Below, piece by piece: positions 7,551-16,650 of a DNA stretch of 64,000 nucleotides. This DNA comes from an uncultured Phocaeicola sp. GTDB lineage: Bacteria > Bacteroidota > Bacteroidia > Bacteroidales > Bacteroidaceae. The stretch lies in NCBI GenBank assembly GCA_948566455.1, contig CAOYQO010000001.1, forward strand, positions 124,001-188,000. The letters are read 5' to 3'. Both the position numbers and the translations under genes were made by a program. Numbering within the stretch: the first letter of the stretch is position 1; each line of letters starts with the position of its first letter. The notes beneath the pieces were generated by a model. It saw nothing but the letters and a program-made list of their open reading frames with translations. It made no database searches and was not told the DNA's origin.

Positions 7551-9302
7551 ATGAATTCAAATATGCAGAGTGATATGGAAGCAGTGAAAAGAATACCTTA
7601 TGGAGTATCAGACTTCGTGGCAGTGGTGGAGCAAAACCAGTACTACGTGGATAAAACGATGTATCTTCCTTTGTTAGAGCAGCAGCCCAGCAATTTATTT
7701 CTCATCCGTCCCCGCCGTTTCGGAAAGAGTATTTTCCTGAACATGCTTCGTGCTTATTATGACAGTTCACAGAAAGCGAAATTTGAAAAACGTTTTGGGA
7801 ACCTTTGGATTGGGCGGAATCCTACACCGCTGCAAGGGCGCTATCAGGTACTTTTCCTTGATTTCTCTAAAGCGGGCGCCGGGATAGAGAATTTGGAAGC
7901 TAACTTTAACCTTTATTGTCGTCGTCAGTTGGATGGATTTATGGCGACTTATGAGGATGCTTATCCAGAGCGTACGGTCGAAGAATTCTATGCTTCGACC
8001 TCGGCTGCCGATAAACTGAGTATGATTGAAGTGGAAGCCCAGCGTCACGGCTATCCGCTCTATCTCATTATCGATGAGTACGACAATTTCACTAACGTGG
8101 TGCTTAATGAGCAGGGTAATGATATATATCATGCCATTACTCATGCCAGTGGTTTTTATCGGGAGATATTCAAGAAGTTCAAGGGCATGTTCGAGCGTAT
8201 TTTTATGATGGGGGTAAGTCCTGTTACATTGGATGACTTGACCAGTGGCTTCAATATAGGTTGGAATATCAGCACCGATTATCAATTCAATATGATGCTG
8301 GGCTTCAGCGAAAGTGATGTCCGTGAGATGTTTCAGTATTATAAGGATGCCGGACAACTGAAGGGAGATGTCGAGGCGATGATAGCTGAGATGAAGCCGT
8401 GGTATGACAATTACTGTTTTGCAAAAGAGAGCTTGACGCGTGATCCGAAGATGTTCAACTGTGATATGGTGTTTTATTATTTGCGTAACTATATGAATCT
8501 GGATAAAGCACCCGAGCAGATGATTGACCCCAATACCCGTACCGATTACAACAAGATGAAGAAGCTTATCCAGTTGGATCATCTGGATGGTGACCGTAAA
8601 GGGGTGCTCCGGAAGATTACTGAAGAGGGGGAAATTGTAACGACCTTGGCTACTACTTTTCCAGCCAGCCAGATTACTGACCCGGAACTCTTTCCCAGTC
8701 TGCTGTTCTATTATGGAATGTTGACCATAACCGCTACACGGGGGAATTATCTGGTACTGAGTATTCCTAATAATAATGTGCGCAAACAATATTACGAATA
8801 TCTGCTGGAGGAATATCAACGTCAAAATAAGAAGTATATCAATCTGAATGATTTAGGATTGATGTTCTATGACATGTCTTATGACGGTAAATGGCGCGAA
8901 GCCCTTGAATTCATTGCTCATGCCTACAAGGACAATTCTTCTGTACGCAGTATGATTGAGGGCGAACGAAATATACAAGGCTTCTTTACTGCCTATCTTA
9001 GTGTGAGTGCCTATTATCTGGTTGCTCCTGAAGTGGAATTGAACCATGGCTTTTGCGATATGTTTTTGATGCCCGACCTGCAACGCTATAGCGGGGTGGC
9101 GCACAGTTATATTCTGGAACTGAAATATCTGCCATCGAAAGAGTATGAAACAAAAGCTCCTGCCCAGTGGCAGGAAGCTGTTGATCAGATACATCGTTAT
9201 GCTGAGGCCCCGAGGGTACAACAACTCATTCAAGGCACAAGATTGCATTGCATAGTAATGCAATTCAGCGGATGGGAACTGGCAAGGATGGAGGAGGTAT
9301 AG
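7551..9302 (+). CDS. AAA-ATPase-like / PD-(D/E)XK nuclease-fold protein (PF09820-DUF1703)
   Basis: About 583 residues. The N-terminal half is the AAA-like domain typical of this large Bacteroidota family: IPYGVSDF opening, Walker A-like IRPRRFGKSIFL, Walker B-like LIIDEYDNF. The C-terminal 130 residues are the PD-(D/E)XK-like domain, with the active-site pattern CDMFLMPD...YILELKYLP. No nuclease activity is proven for the family; proposals include roles in mobile or defence contexts. A frame extends to an ATG at 7536, but a consensus promoter overlaps it, so translation must begin at 7551, 7563 or 7575; I list 7551. Monocistronic, between two terminators. Confidence 0.88.
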   Translation: MNSNMQSDMEAVKRIPYGVSDFVAVVEQNQYYVDKTMYLPLLEQQPSNLFLIRPRRFGKSIFLNMLRAYYDSSQKAKFEKRFGNLWIGRNPTPLQGRYQVLFLDFSKAGAGIENLEANFNLYCRRQLDGFMATYEDAYPERTVEEFYASTSAADKLSMIEVEAQRHGYPLYLIIDEYDNFTNVVLNEQGNDIYHAITHASGFYREIFKKFKGMFERIFMMGVSPVTLDDLTSGFNIGWNISTDYQFNMMLGFSESDVREMFQYYKDAGQLKGDVEAMIAEMKPWYDNYCFAKESLTRDPKMFNCDMVFYYLRNYMNLDKAPEQMIDPNTRTDYNKMKKLIQLDHLDGDRKGVLRKITEEGEIVTTLATTFPASQITDPELFPSLLFYYGMLTITATRGNYLVLSIPNNNVRKQYYEYLLEEYQRQNKKYINLNDLGLMFYDMSYDGKWREALEFIAHAYKDNSSVRSMIEGERNIQGFFTAYLSVSAYYLVAPEVELNHGFCDMFLMPDLQRYSGVAHSYILELKYLPSKEYETKAPAQWQEAVDQIHRYAEAPRVQQLIQGTRLHCIVMQFSGWELARMEEV

Positions 9303-9330
9303 AAAAAATATTTAGATTCATTCAAAAAAA

Positions 9331-9360
9331 GAGAGAACTTATATTTTCATAAGTTCTCTC
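9331..9360 (-). terminator. Terminator of the TetR gene
   Basis: Perfect 12-bp stem GAGAGAACTTAT/ATAAGTTCTCTC with a 6-nt loop. On the minus strand it is followed by seven T. It overlaps the last codons of the TetR gene. Confidence 0.85.
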
Positions 9361-9950
9361 CAACCGGTTACTTCGAATGTGATGTATTCTGTGACTATCT
9401 GTTCTAAATCTTCTATCCCGACCCGGTGCATGATTAATTCCTCAAACATGGTGAACATCCATGCCGTGTGCAGGTGAATGGAAAAGTCGGTTACATTGAT
9501 ATTCATTTGTGGATATTTCTCTTTCATATTCCTGAAGTATTCTTTCACGAGTGATGTGGAGCGTTCGGTGAAGTTCTCCTTGAAGTTTTCCAGTGAAGAA
9601 CCCTGTGCATGGAAAAATAGCAATACCAACAATTTGCGATGCTTTTGTATCAATGTCATGTACTCTTCTATCACATATCGCAGGTATTCGGTGGAATACA
9701 TTTCCATGATATCCGCTCCATAACGACCGTGATGTTCGTGCAGCATTCTTTCGAATGCACTGATTACAGGCCGTACCACCGTACAGAAAATATCATCCTT
9801 ACTTTTGAAATAGTTATAGATATTGCTCAACCCTACCTGTGCTTTTTGCGCAATTTCGCGCATGGAAGCCTTCGGAAAGCCGTTTTCGAGGAATACCTTT
9901 TCGGCAGCTTTCAAAATTTCTTTTTGTATGTCATCTTTAGGGTATTGCAT
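9339..9950 (-). CDS. TetR/AcrR-family transcriptional regulator
   Basis: 203 residues. The first 60 hold the TetR helix-turn-helix (KAAEKVFLENGF, SMREIAQKAQVGLSNIYNYFKSKDDIF); the remaining helices are an unclassified ligand and dimer domain. It is divergent from the seven-gene porin-imelysin-cytochrome operon, so it is the prime candidate to control it. Its own promoter carries the shared GGGTATTTC element at -33. What it senses is unknown; neighbours suggest iron, haem or a redox signal. ATG at 9950 is the first plausible start. Confidence 0.88.
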   Translation of the reverse strand: MQYPKDDIQKEILKAAEKVFLENGFPKASMREIAQKAQVGLSNIYNYFKSKDDIFCTVVRPVISAFERMLHEHHGRYGADIMEMYSTEYLRYVIEEYMTLIQKHRKLLVLLFFHAQGSSLENFKENFTERSTSLVKEYFRNMKEKYPQMNINVTDFSIHLHTAWMFTMFEELIMHRVGIEDLEQIVTEYITFEVTGWRELMKI

Positions 9951-9969
9951 AAGTTTTATTTCTCAACTG

Positions 9970-10006
9970 CAAAGTAGGGGAGAATCCGCGTTTTCTGAAA
10001 TACCCA
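9970..10006 (-). promoter_or_regulatory. tetR promoter with shared GGGTATTTC element
   Basis: On the minus strand TGGGTATTTC (10006-9997) is followed after 19 nt by CTACTTTG (9977-9970), a near-consensus -7 box. Same geometry as the promoters at 10050, 10474 and 20631. Confidence 0.6.
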
Positions 10007-10049
10007 TTAATGATGGTTTTTTGTTAGATTTTTATAAAAATCACAATTA

Positions 10050-10087
10050 TTGGGTATTGCCAAGGTCACTGAAAGCATGCAACTTTG
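10050..10087 (+). promoter_or_regulatory. Promoter with shared GGGTATTGC element, reading into 10116
   Basis: TTGGGTATTGCC (10050-10061) and CAACTTTG (10080-10087); 19 nt separate GGGTATTGC from the -7 box. It lies back to back with the tetR promoter. Confidence 0.6.
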
Positions 10088-10115
10088 CACGTATAATCTA
10101 ACTATAAACTACTAT

Positions 10116-10520
10116 ATGGTGAAACTAACCAATCATTAAAAGGCAATTGACAGACCTCTAAGTTGTAAGAGATGGGGAATAATAGCTATTATTATTCTTT
10201 TTGCAGGTAGCTTATCTTTTTTACTGTACTCTTACTTTTTTCATGACGCTGATAATTCTCAGTGTAACTGTTTGCTATGTATGCTTAATCATGTTCCTGA
10301 AGAGGGAGAGTACATTTATAACCGCTATTTGATATTTATTAGTTTTATCTGGATTGCTGTGATCTTTGCGGCTGTCTTTTTAGTGAATTACTGCTTTGTA
10401 AAAAAGAACAAAAAGAAATGGTGTTCGTTTAAGTACCTATTTGTTATTATTTTTAATAACACAATACTCATATTTGGGTATTGCCCGCCTTTTCAACTCC
10501 CTCTACCTTTGCGCCAATAA
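10116..10520 (+). pseudogene. Small membrane protein ORF interrupted by an in-frame stop
   Basis: ATG at 10116 starts MVKLTNH and meets TAA at 10137-10139; the same frame then stays open to 10520. The open part encodes two hydrophobic segments (WGIIAIIILFAGSLSFLLY and YLIFISFIWIAVIFAAVFLV) separated by a Cys-containing loop (CNCLLCMLNH). A good promoter precedes the ATG. No in-frame ATG, GTG or TTG exists between the TAA and a TTG at 10272, which falls after the first hydrophobic segment. This is either a gene broken by one nonsense change or a recoded or re-initiated message. I do not recognise the protein. Confidence 0.5.
10474..10511 (+). promoter_or_regulatory. Promoter of the porin-imelysin-cytochrome operon
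   Basis: TTGGGTATTGCC (10474-10485), identical over 12 bp to the copy at 10050, then TACCTTTG (10504-10511), a perfect -7 box, again 19 nt after GGGTATTGC. The start site would be near 10518. Confidence 0.7.
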
Positions 10521-10535
10521 AATTTAAGATAAAAG

Positions 10536-11906
10536 ATGAGAAAATTAACTTGCTTATTCGCCTTAGGTTTCTTGCTTTTTAACAATACTTTACGGGCTAA
10601 TGAACCTGAAAAAGTAACCTCAACAGAAGAGGTATCTGAAACTACGGCAAAGAAAGAGAGAATAAAACAGGTAACAAAAGATGACGACTACGAAAAGTTC
10701 CGTTTCGGTGGATACGGAGAGATGGTAGCAAAGTTTATGAATTACGGAACGAATCGTTTCTATGGTGGGGTCGATAACAGTGATCACCGCAATACCATTG
10801 CAATTCCTCGTTTTGTGTTGGCTTTTGACTACAAGTTTAATTCCAAGTGGATACTGGGTGCTGAAATAGAGTTTGAAGCAGGAGGTGTAGGTATTGAAAC
10901 AGAACTTGAGAATTCAGAAAACGGTGAGTATGAAACAGAAATGGAAAAGGGGGGAGAAGTTGCTCTTGAGCAGTTTCACATTACCCGTCTGATACATTCG
11001 GCTTTCAATGTTCGTGCCGGTCATTTGATTGTACCTATGGGATTGACCAATGCGCACCATGAGCCTATCAACTTCTTTGGAACATCTCGTCCTGAGGGTG
11101 AAACCACAATTATTCCTTCTACCTGGCATGAGACAGGATTGGAATTCTTCGGTTCTTTTGGTAAAGGATATGCGCGCTTTGATTATCAGGCAATGATTGT
11201 TGCCGGCTTGAATGCTGATGGCTTCGGTCGCGATAACTGGGTTGCCGGTGGTAAGCAGGGACTCTTTGAACAAGATAACTTTACTTCACCTGCTTATGTA
11301 GCACGTCTGGACTATAAAGGGGTACCGGGTCTGCGTGTAGGTGCTGCTTTTTACTATTGTAATGACGTGACAGCCAATGCTGATAAGAATTATAAGTATA
11401 GCAGCGTAGGTCGCTCATCAGTGAAAATCTACTCTGCCGATGCACAGTATAAAAATAAATATGTTACCGCTCGTGGTAATATCATTTATGGTGATTTAGA
11501 GAATTCTTCCAAGATCAGCAAGGTTACTCTTTCCAATAACTCCAATTATTATCACGGTGCTATGCGTAATGTAGCTAAGAATGCTCTGTGCTATGGCTTG
11601 GAGGCTGGTCTTAACCTGAGTGCTTTCTTCTCGCAGAAGAAATGTCCGGTTATTTATCCTTATGCCCGTTATGAATACTACAACCCGCAGGAAGAGGCAG
11701 AAGGTTCTGCTACAATGGAGAAACGTTGTCAGGTAAGTAAATGGACGGCAGGAGTTAACTGGTTTGCATTGCCGAATCTGGTTGTGAAGGCCGATTATAC
11801 TACCCGTCATATTGGTACGAACAAGGTATTTGGATCGACTAAATATAACAATGAAAATGAATTTGCTATCGGCATAGCTTATGTCGGTTGGTTTACCAAG
11901 AGATAG
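10536..11906 (+). CDS. Porin-type outer-membrane barrel (phosphate-selective porin-like)
   Basis: 456 residues with a Sec signal peptide (MRKLTCLFALGFLLFNNTLRA, cleavage near ANEPE). A charged linker is followed by amphipathic strands typical of the Bacteroidota porin O/P-like group (FRFGGYGEMVAKFMNYG; RAGHLIVPMGLTNAHHEPINF). Probably a diffusion channel in the outer membrane; the substrate is unknown. First gene of a seven-gene run on one strand, with its own promoter 25 bp upstream. Since its neighbours are an imelysin, cytochrome-type lipoproteins and a haem-assembly protein, it may admit a metal chelate or redox compound; that is inference. Confidence 0.8.
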   Translation: MRKLTCLFALGFLLFNNTLRANEPEKVTSTEEVSETTAKKERIKQVTKDDDYEKFRFGGYGEMVAKFMNYGTNRFYGGVDNSDHRNTIAIPRFVLAFDYKFNSKWILGAEIEFEAGGVGIETELENSENGEYETEMEKGGEVALEQFHITRLIHSAFNVRAGHLIVPMGLTNAHHEPINFFGTSRPEGETTIIPSTWHETGLEFFGSFGKGYARFDYQAMIVAGLNADGFGRDNWVAGGKQGLFEQDNFTSPAYVARLDYKGVPGLRVGAAFYYCNDVTANADKNYKYSSVGRSSVKIYSADAQYKNKYVTARGNIIYGDLENSSKISKVTLSNNSNYYHGAMRNVAKNALCYGLEAGLNLSAFFSQKKCPVIYPYARYEYYNPQEEAEGSATMEKRCQVSKWTAGVNWFALPNLVVKADYTTRHIGTNKVFGSTKYNNENEFAIGIAYVGWFTKR

Positions 11907-11946
11907 TTCAAATAGGTATTTATAATTAATTTAATGTTTAAGTAAT

Positions 11947-13065
11947 ATGAAAAAGTTTTTTTATTTGTCGGCTCTTTCATTGGGCATGATGTGTTCCATT
12001 ACGGCTTGTAGTGATGATGACACTACGACTATAGACGCTAAAAATCTTGACTATACGGCAGAGAATGCAAGTAGTTGGGGAAATTACATGCGAGTAGTTG
12101 CACAATTGTTGGTGAATGATGCTACTGCTCTTTATGATGACTGGGCGGTTAAATACAATGAAGGTGGAAGCTATGCAGATTTCTTTAAGAATCAAGATGC
12201 TTTGACGAGTGTTGAGCAGTTGATTGACGGCTGTGTAGACATTGCCAATGAAGTAGGTACCGCCAAAATTGGTGACCCTTACGATCTTTTCATACATAAT
12301 AATGAAGAAAAGGCTTTGTATGCTGTAGAGTCATGGTATAGCTGGCATTCTCGTGAAGACTATCGTAACAATATCTATTCTATTCGTAATGCTTATTACG
12401 GAACACGTACAGGGGCTATTAGCGAGTCATCTCTCTCAAAAGCAGTAGCCGCGGTAAATGCTAATCTTGATACTGAAGTAAAAAAAGCGATTGATGACGC
12501 AGCAGCAGCAATTTGGGCTATCCCGAGTCCTTTCCGCAACAATATCAATAGTCCGGAAACAGTAAGTGCTATGGAAGCTTGTGCCACTTTGGAGGGAGTA
12601 CTCAAGGGAAGTTTGAAGAGTTGTATCGAAAGTATTGATAAAACTGTGTTGGCAGAAGTCGTAAAAAACTATGTGGATGTAGTTGTATTACCTACTTACT
12701 CTGATTTGAAGACGGGAAATCAGGCTCTTTTCGATGCTGTTGAGACTTTCCGTACTTCTCCCAGCAATGCTAACTTCAAGGCTTGTGCCACAGCATGGCT
12801 TGCTGCCCGTACACCGTGGGAAACCAGTGAGGCATTCCTTTTTGGTCCGGTTGCCGACAAAGGTCTTGACCCCAATATGGATAGCTGGCCACTCGATCAG
12901 GATGGTATCGTACAGATCCTGACTTCCGGTAATTACTCTAACCTGAACTGGGATGGTGACTATGACGAAGAAGATGATAAAATTGCCGGTGCACAAGCTT
13001 TGCGTGGTTACCACACTTTGGAATATCTGATCTTCAAAGATGGTGAAGCCCGTACCATTCAGTAA
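11947..13065 (+). CDS. Imelysin-family (M75-like) lipoprotein
   Basis: 372 residues with a lipoprotein signal (GMMCSITACSDDD). The helical imelysin fold is indicated by its length and by the signature GYHTLEYLIF near the C-terminus, which contains the GxHxxE motif proposed to bind a metal. Imelysins (ICMP, IrpA, EfeO relatives) are periplasmic or surface proteins induced in iron limitation; peptidase activity is doubtful. Here the lipid anchor implies an outer-membrane location. It follows the porin by 40 bp and precedes a di-heme oxidoreductase, a pairing known from other bacteria with iron-related imelysins. Confidence 0.9.
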   Translation: MKKFFYLSALSLGMMCSITACSDDDTTTIDAKNLDYTAENASSWGNYMRVVAQLLVNDATALYDDWAVKYNEGGSYADFFKNQDALTSVEQLIDGCVDIANEVGTAKIGDPYDLFIHNNEEKALYAVESWYSWHSREDYRNNIYSIRNAYYGTRTGAISESSLSKAVAAVNANLDTEVKKAIDDAAAAIWAIPSPFRNNINSPETVSAMEACATLEGVLKGSLKSCIESIDKTVLAEVVKNYVDVVVLPTYSDLKTGNQALFDAVETFRTSPSNANFKACATAWLAARTPWETSEAFLFGPVADKGLDPNMDSWPLDQDGIVQILTSGNYSNLNWDGDYDEEDDKIAGAQALRGYHTLEYLIFKDGEARTIQ

Positions 13066-13193
13066 GATTTTTACTTGTTAGAAATAAGATTTTGCGGAAA
13101 CAGCGGGATAATGAATATTCTGTTGCTTCCGCAACATTTGCGTTAAAAAGATAAATGTTAGTTACGTATTTTGCAATAATAATTCAATAACGA

Positions 13194-14627
13194 ATGAATG
13201 GCTTATTAAAATACTCATTTCCAATCTGTTTTTCGCTTCTGGCGCTGTTTGCCTGCGAAAATGATGGAATTGATGTGGATGATATAGAAGTGCCTGCCGG
13301 CTTTGCCCTCTCTGCCGGTACTGCTACCAACTTCCTGACTTCCTCTTATGCTTATGACAGGTCTGCTGACTGGATAACAGGGGCATACGATAAACGTTTC
13401 ACCCGTGGTGACAAATTGTATGATGATATCCGCACCAGTAGTAATGGAATAGGTGGAGGACTGGGACCGGTTTATGCCGGTTATTCTTGTGGTAGCTGTC
13501 ACCGAAATGCCGGACGTACGCAACCAACTTTGTGGAGCGAAGGTGGTTCCGGTAGCTCCGGCTTTTCGTCTATGTTGGTTTATATTAGTCGTAAGAATGG
13601 AGCTTTCTTTCAGGATTATGGACGTGTGCTTCATGATCAGGCTATTTATGGTGTGAAGCCCGAGGGAAAACTGAAAGTGGAATATACCTATGAGACTTTC
13701 CAATTCCCTGATGGTGAGACGTATGAACTCTGCAAACCCAATTATTCTATTTATGAATGGTATGTGGACAGCATTAAACCCGAAGACCTATTCTGTACAG
13801 TGCGTATTCCTTTGCGCCACGTAGGTATGGGACAAATGATGGCGCTTGATCCCACTGAAATTGAAGCTTTGGCTGCTAAAAGCAATTATCCGGAATATGG
13901 TATCAGTGGCCGTTGCAACTATATCTCAGAGAGAGGGGTGAGAAGTTTAGGCTTGTCCGGTAATAAAGCACAGCATGCCGACCTGACAGTGGAACTTGGT
14001 TTCTCCAGCGATATGGGAGTTACGAACAGCCGCTATCCCGAAGAAATCTGCGAAGGGCAGGTACAAGTAAATCAAGGCAGTATGATGGGACTTTCTTATG
14101 CCCAGTTGGATGTATCTACGGAAGAAATGGAGAATGTAGATCTCTACATGCAGAGCCTTAGTGTTCCAGCACGTCGCAATGTGAATAATGAACAAGTGAT
14201 CAAGGGTGAGCAGAATTTTTATAAGGCGAAGTGCCATCTCTGCCATGTAACCACCTTGCACACAAAACCACGTGGTTCTGTACTGTTGAACGGAAGCCGT
14301 CTTCCTTGGCTGGGCAGTCAGACAATTCATCCATATTCGGACTTCCTGCTTCATGACATGGGCTCTGAAATTATGGGTGTAGGATTGAATGACAACTATG
14401 TAAGTGGTTTGGCCCGTGGCAACGAATGGCGTACGACTCCGCTTTGGGGTATCGGATTGCAGGAAACGGTGAATGGTCATACTTACTTCCTGCATGATGG
14501 ACGCGCCCGCAACTATGTTGAGGCTATCATGTGGCATGGTGGTGAAGGTGAAGCATCGAAGAACCTCTTCAAAAAGATGAGTAAAGAAGATCGCGATGCT
14601 TTGGTCGCATTCCTGAAATCATTATAA
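13194..14627 (+). CDS. Di-heme oxidoreductase (thiol oxidoreductase, DHOR/PF06537-like) lipoprotein
   Basis: 477 residues. A lipoprotein signal ends at LLALFAC. Two c-type heme motifs are visible: CGSCH near residue 100 and CHLCH near residue 345. This is the arrangement of the DHOR family, distant relatives of MauG and bacterial cytochrome c peroxidases. The name thiol oxidoreductase is historical and the reaction is unproven; peroxide or metal oxidation are possible. Conserved aromatic and histidine segments (WRTTPLWGIGL; HDGRARNYVEAIMWHGGEGE) match the family C-terminus. Heme attachment would be provided by the CcsA/ResB-like protein at the end of the operon. A 128-bp gap with no terminator precedes it. 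Confidence 0.9.
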   Translation: MNGLLKYSFPICFSLLALFACENDGIDVDDIEVPAGFALSAGTATNFLTSSYAYDRSADWITGAYDKRFTRGDKLYDDIRTSSNGIGGGLGPVYAGYSCGSCHRNAGRTQPTLWSEGGSGSSGFSSMLVYISRKNGAFFQDYGRVLHDQAIYGVKPEGKLKVEYTYETFQFPDGETYELCKPNYSIYEWYVDSIKPEDLFCTVRIPLRHVGMGQMMALDPTEIEALAAKSNYPEYGISGRCNYISERGVRSLGLSGNKAQHADLTVELGFSSDMGVTNSRYPEEICEGQVQVNQGSMMGLSYAQLDVSTEEMENVDLYMQSLSVPARRNVNNEQVIKGEQNFYKAKCHLCHVTTLHTKPRGSVLLNGSRLPWLGSQTIHPYSDFLLHDMGSEIMGVGLNDNYVSGLARGNEWRTTPLWGIGLQETVNGHTYFLHDGRARNYVEAIMWHGGEGEASKNLFKKMSKEDRDALVAFLKSL

Positions 14628-14672
14628 AACGAATAACGAACAATAAAACCAATAAGTATTATACAAGCAATT

Positions 14673-15884
14673 ATGAAGAAATTAATTTTAATGGTTGTAA
14701 TGGCTGCCCTTTCGTTGGCTGCTATGGCACAGCATGAAGAAGATACAGAAAATGGTGTAGTGTCACTTGTCGGAAGAGAGGGATTTACGATAGAAACCAA
14801 GAAGGGGGACTTTGTGTTCAAGCCCTATCTGTTGGTACAGACTTGTGCAAATTTCAATTGGTATGATGATGAAGGTCTGGATAAGGCATACAATCAGGAT
14901 AATATAGCTAATTCCGGTTTCTCAATTCCCTATGCTGTATTGGGTTTCACCGGTAAAGCTTTTGGTAAAGTAGCCTTTAATCTTTCTATCAATGCGGCTG
15001 CCAGTGGAGGAGCATTGCTTCAACAAGCATGGTTCGATGTACAACTTAAAAAACAGTTTGCCGTGCGTGTCGGTAAATTCAAAACACCTTTCTCGCATGC
15101 TTATCTGACGACGTTGGGCGAAACATTGTTGCCGCAGTTGCCAGTATCATTGACTTCTGCTGTCATTCTGCCTTATTCTTTGAATGCGGTAACGCCTAAC
15201 ATCGGTACCGGTTTTGACCTCGGTGTTGAAATTCACGGATTATTAGCTGATAAATTTGGCTATGAAGTAGGTTTATTCAATGGCACCGGTTCTTCTGTAA
15301 ATACAGCTACAAAAACTTTGAGTGATGATTGGTATATTCCTTCTTTACTGTATGCGGGACGCTTTACTTATATGCCTAAAGGTGTGATGCCGTCCACCCA
15401 AGGTAATCCCAACCGTTTGAATGAAGATAAGATCATGTTCGGTGTATCGGCTTCAATCAATGTGGAAAGTGAGAATGAAAGTACCAATGATACCCGTGTG
15501 GGAGTGGAATTTGCCATGTTAAAGAACAAACTGTATCTGGGTGCCGAAGCATATTATATGAATGTAGGTTTCACGGATCGCCAGAAGATCAATGAAAGCT
15601 ACAATTATCTGGGTGGTTATGTACAGGGCGGCTACTTTGTAGCTCCCCGTTTGCAGGCTGCCTTGCGTTATGACTTCTTTAACCGTAACGGTACCAGCGA
15701 TGACGGATTTTTGAATATGCCAGCTGTGGGTATGAATTATTTCTTTAAGGGTTGTAACCTGAAACTCCAGGCTATGTACCAGTATATTGCCCGTACGGGT
15801 CACGATACACAACTCGACCGAGATAATGATAATTTAGGTCTGGCCACTCATTCTGCAACAGTAATGCTGCAATATACTTTCTAA
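14673..15884 (+). CDS. Second porin O/P-like outer-membrane protein
   Basis: 403 residues with a signal peptide (MKKLILMVVMAALSLAAMAQ). Mature sequence starts with an EDTENGVVSLVGREGFTIETKKGD segment and continues as amphipathic strands (FKPYLLVQTCANFNW; AVRVGKFKTPFSHAYL; ending SATVMLQYTF with terminal Phe), characteristic of phosphate-selective porin O/P. Only distantly similar to the first porin of the operon. The gene starts 45 bp after the di-heme gene. A porin embedded between two heme lipoproteins recalls porin-cytochrome conduits that carry electrons through the outer membrane; this is a hypothesis only, because the heme count here is low. Confidence 0.82.
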   Translation: MKKLILMVVMAALSLAAMAQHEEDTENGVVSLVGREGFTIETKKGDFVFKPYLLVQTCANFNWYDDEGLDKAYNQDNIANSGFSIPYAVLGFTGKAFGKVAFNLSINAAASGGALLQQAWFDVQLKKQFAVRVGKFKTPFSHAYLTTLGETLLPQLPVSLTSAVILPYSLNAVTPNIGTGFDLGVEIHGLLADKFGYEVGLFNGTGSSVNTATKTLSDDWYIPSLLYAGRFTYMPKGVMPSTQGNPNRLNEDKIMFGVSASINVESENESTNDTRVGVEFAMLKNKLYLGAEAYYMNVGFTDRQKINESYNYLGGYVQGGYFVAPRLQAALRYDFFNRNGTSDDGFLNMPAVGMNYFFKGCNLKLQAMYQYIARTGHDTQLDRDNDNLGLATHSATVMLQYTF

Positions 15885-15903
15885 AAAACAAGAAAGGGTG
15901 GGT

Positions 15904-16638
15904 ATGAAGAACTATATATTATTCTTTCTTGCTATCTTTACGCTGACAGCTTTTTGTTCATGTGATGATGGAAGAATCTATGAAAAGGAGGTCAATATAC
16001 AGCGTGGCGGACGTGCTATGAAGTTGACCGGTCGTTTCAGTGGCATCAGCAATTGGACGGACGATTATAGTGTCGTTGTGGCAGGCTTCAATGATAAAAG
16101 TGAATACGCCGTTATAACGAAATCACTGCCAGTCAATGTAGCCGACGGAACAGATATCGTTATGACACTGGGAGGTATCAGTGATGATGTGAAATCACTC
16201 AAATTGTGTGTTATCAGTCGTTTGCGCGAATGCATTGTTGAATTTAAGACGATGGAAGACGAAGAACTCACAGCCGTCACAGATACCATATTAATGGATG
16301 TGGGAACACTGGACGTGGGTATGTTCAGTTCCATCCAGTCACAGGTTTTTGATAAAAGATGTGTAGCGTGCCATGGGCAGACTGGTTCTGCATCGGGAAA
16401 TTTATTTCTGACGGAGGGTAAGAGCTATCATGCGTTGGTCAACCAGCCGGCGCATAAGAATAGTGATATACTATTGGTGAAGCCCGGCAGTGCAGAAGAG
16501 AGTTTTCTACATCTGGTCTTGAACAGGGCTGGTGATACGAGTATGAACCATACCGATATGCTGTCAGAAGATGAGCAACCCTTATTGAAACTGATAGATA
16601 ATTGGATAAACGAAGGTATTTTTTTGAATAACGAGTAA
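15904..16638 (+). CDS. Mono-heme cytochrome c-type lipoprotein
   Basis: 244 residues from ATG 15904, which sits just after an AGAAAGGG ribosome site; a GTG at 15898 overlaps that site and is less likely. The signal peptide ends in CSCDDG, so it is a lipoprotein. Residues about 35-145 are an unassigned beta-rich domain. The C-terminal 100 residues form a cytochrome c module with a single CVACH heme motif in QVFDKRCVACHGQTGSASG and a downstream methionine-containing loop (DTSMNHTDMLSEDEQ) that could supply the distal ligand. Probably passes electrons to or from the di-heme enzyme upstream. Confidence 0.8.
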   Translation: MKNYILFFLAIFTLTAFCSCDDGRIYEKEVNIQRGGRAMKLTGRFSGISNWTDDYSVVVAGFNDKSEYAVITKSLPVNVADGTDIVMTLGGISDDVKSLKLCVISRLRECIVEFKTMEDEELTAVTDTILMDVGTLDVGMFSSIQSQVFDKRCVACHGQTGSASGNLFLTEGKSYHALVNQPAHKNSDILLVKPGSAEESFLHLVLNRAGDTSMNHTDMLSEDEQPLLKLIDNWINEGIFLNNE

Positions 16639-16650
16639 ACGATATTGGAA

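Noticed and set aside
7767..8825. A 352-codon open frame antisense to the AAA/nuclease gene
   Set aside because: The sense frame has clear motifs throughout; the antisense frame has none and no promoter.
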